Of a stretch of DNA of 64,000 bases, positions 63,289 to 64,000 are shown in pieces (position 1 is the first letter of the stretch; each line of letters starts with the position of its first letter). Below the pieces are notes generated by a model. The model did no database searches, was not told where the DNA came from, and saw only the letters and a program-made list of their open reading frames with translations. The position numbers were made by a program, and so were the translations under genes. The stretch is taken from the NCBI RefSeq assembly GCF_017329615.1, contig NZ_JAFMTW010000006.1, positions 1-64,000 on the forward strand, in the 5' to 3' direction. Source of the DNA: Alicyclobacillus suci (GTDB taxonomy: Bacteria; Bacillota; Bacilli; Alicyclobacillales; Alicyclobacillaceae).

Positions 63289-63317
63289 TGAGTGAACAAA
63301 CTAAATGTGTTTGCTCA
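63289..63317. promoter_or_regulatory. Imperfect inverted repeat downstream of the xylA promoter
   Basis: TGAG-N4-CAAAC (63289-63301) faces GTTTGCTCA (63309-63317). On the minus strand TTTAGTTTGTT resembles half of the XylR operator of Bacillus. Location just after the -10 box suits a xylose-responsive repressor. Confidence 0.35.
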
Positions 63318-63413
63318 GGGGTTTATTTACAACATGAGCATTGTTCGGAATGAAATAATTCTTGACGGTCATCATTCAGTTTGATGATTTGCCGCTCTTG
63401 AAAGGTGATGGAC

Positions 63414-64000
63414 ATGGCTTATTTTCCAGAAGTAAAGCGAATTCAGTACGAGGGACGCAAGTCGAAGAATCCATTGGCATTCAAACACTACAACCCGAGT
63501 GAGGTTGTCTTGGGCAAGACGATGGAAGAACATTTGCGCTTTGCGGTCAGCTATTGGCACACCTTTACGCTGTCCGGCAGTGACCTGTTTGGGCTTCCGA
63601 ATATGATTCGCCCATGGGACGGATATAGCGGTTTGGATTTGGCGAAAAAACGGGTGGAAGCGGCGTTTGAATTCTTCGAAAAGATGGGCGTCAATTATTT
63701 TTGTTTCCATGACCGCGATATTGCGCCGGAAGGCGATACGCTTCGCGAGACCAACAAAAATCTCGATGTCATCGTCTCGATGATTCGCGAGTACATGAAA
63801 TCCAGCGGCAAGAAGCTTTTGTGGAACACACAGAATATGTTCTCAAACCCGCGTTTTGCTCATGGTGCTGGGACATCGCCAGAAGCGGATGTGTTCGCCT
63901 ATGCGGCTGCGCAGGTGAAGAAGGGATTGGAAGTCGCACTGGAACTGGGCGCTGAAAACTACGTGTTCTGGGGTGGCCGTGAAGGCTATGAAACCCTTCT
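63414..64000 (+). CDS. xylA: Xylose isomerase, partial (runs off the window)
   Basis: The first 195 residues of class II xylose isomerase (xylose to xylulose). [24 protein letters not shown] at the N-terminus, [19 protein letters not shown], and the catalytic [12 protein letters not shown] with the active-site His and Asp are visible, followed by [19 protein letters not shown] and [12 protein letters not shown] at the window edge. The ATG at 63414 is 7 bases after AAAGGTG; an ATG two codons upstream is inside the site. The 3' half lies outside the window. Confidence 0.95.
   Translation, partial: MAYFPEVKRIQYEGRKSKNPLAFKHYNPSEVVLGKTMEEHLRFAVSYWHTFTLSGSDLFGLPNMIRPWDGYSGLDLAKKRVEAAFEFFEKMGVNYFCFHDRDIAPEGDTLRETNKNLDVIVSMIREYMKSSGKKLLWNTQNMFSNPRFAHGAGTSPEADVFAYAAAQVKKGLEVALELGAENYVFWGGREGYETL

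Overview
The window looks like a chromosomal segment of a mid-GC Firmicute of the Alicyclobacillus type. This is inferred from the gene content, the strong AGGAGG-type ribosome binding sites with many GTG and TTG starts, sigma-A promoters, perfect CcpA cre matches and a guanine riboswitch in front of xpt-pbuX. No rRNA, tRNA, CRISPR array or intact transposase was seen.

Layout. 1-2.1 kb is a degraded region: a lipoprotein, a secreted protein gene broken at a G6 tract, and a membrane-protein remnant. 2.1-8.4 kb holds exoA, a serine hydrolase, and a two-component system followed by a DrrAB-type ABC exporter; the two transcription units carry the same 11-bp-phased direct repeat. 9.1-12.7 kb is a convergent ppx/ppk polyphosphate pair with PHO-box-like repeats. 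13.1-17.4 kb is an aromatic ring-fission cluster (LigB-type dioxygenase, alpha/beta hydrolase, GalB-type 4-oxalomesaconate hydratase, 4-carboxy-4-hydroxy-2-oxoadipate aldolase) next to a GntR/FCD regulator. 17.8-31.5 kb is a sulfur-acquisition island: one sulfonate-type ABC system with an FMN-dependent monooxygenase, a sulfate ABC system with its own GntR/UTRA gene, a YezD protein, and a complete ssuEADCB set. 31.6-38.3 kb contains MarR regulators, a dihydroxyacetophenone-dioxygenase-like cupin, a XylR_N/V4R/PucR-type activator, a CoA-transferase and a LytTR regulator. 38.4-49 kb is mostly housekeeping: sbcDC, an acyltransferase, an amino-acid permease, rpoN and an acetamidase. 49-52.5 kb carries a HicB-like gene, an MFS carrier and a Rieske oxygenase. 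52.7-55.4 kb has a phosphodiester-glycosidase protein, a beta-propeller-like protein and tpx. 55.6-60.9 kb is a decaying urease operon. 61-64 kb has xpt-pbuX and the start of xylA.

How parts connect. A nearly identical 25-bp sequence centred on AATTGTTRACAATT lies upstream of both the ring-fission operon (12915-12939) and the MFS-Rieske unit 36 kb away (49219-49243). This suggests one regulator, probably the adjacent GntR/FCD protein, controls uptake, oxygenation and ring cleavage of a (methoxy)aromatic acid. Three perfect cre sites suggest that the Rieske cluster, the cupin gene and its neighbouring activator are under carbon catabolite repression. In the urease operon the structural genes are fused, deleted and twice frameshifted and the nickel permease is internally deleted, while ureE, ureF, ureG and ureD remain open.
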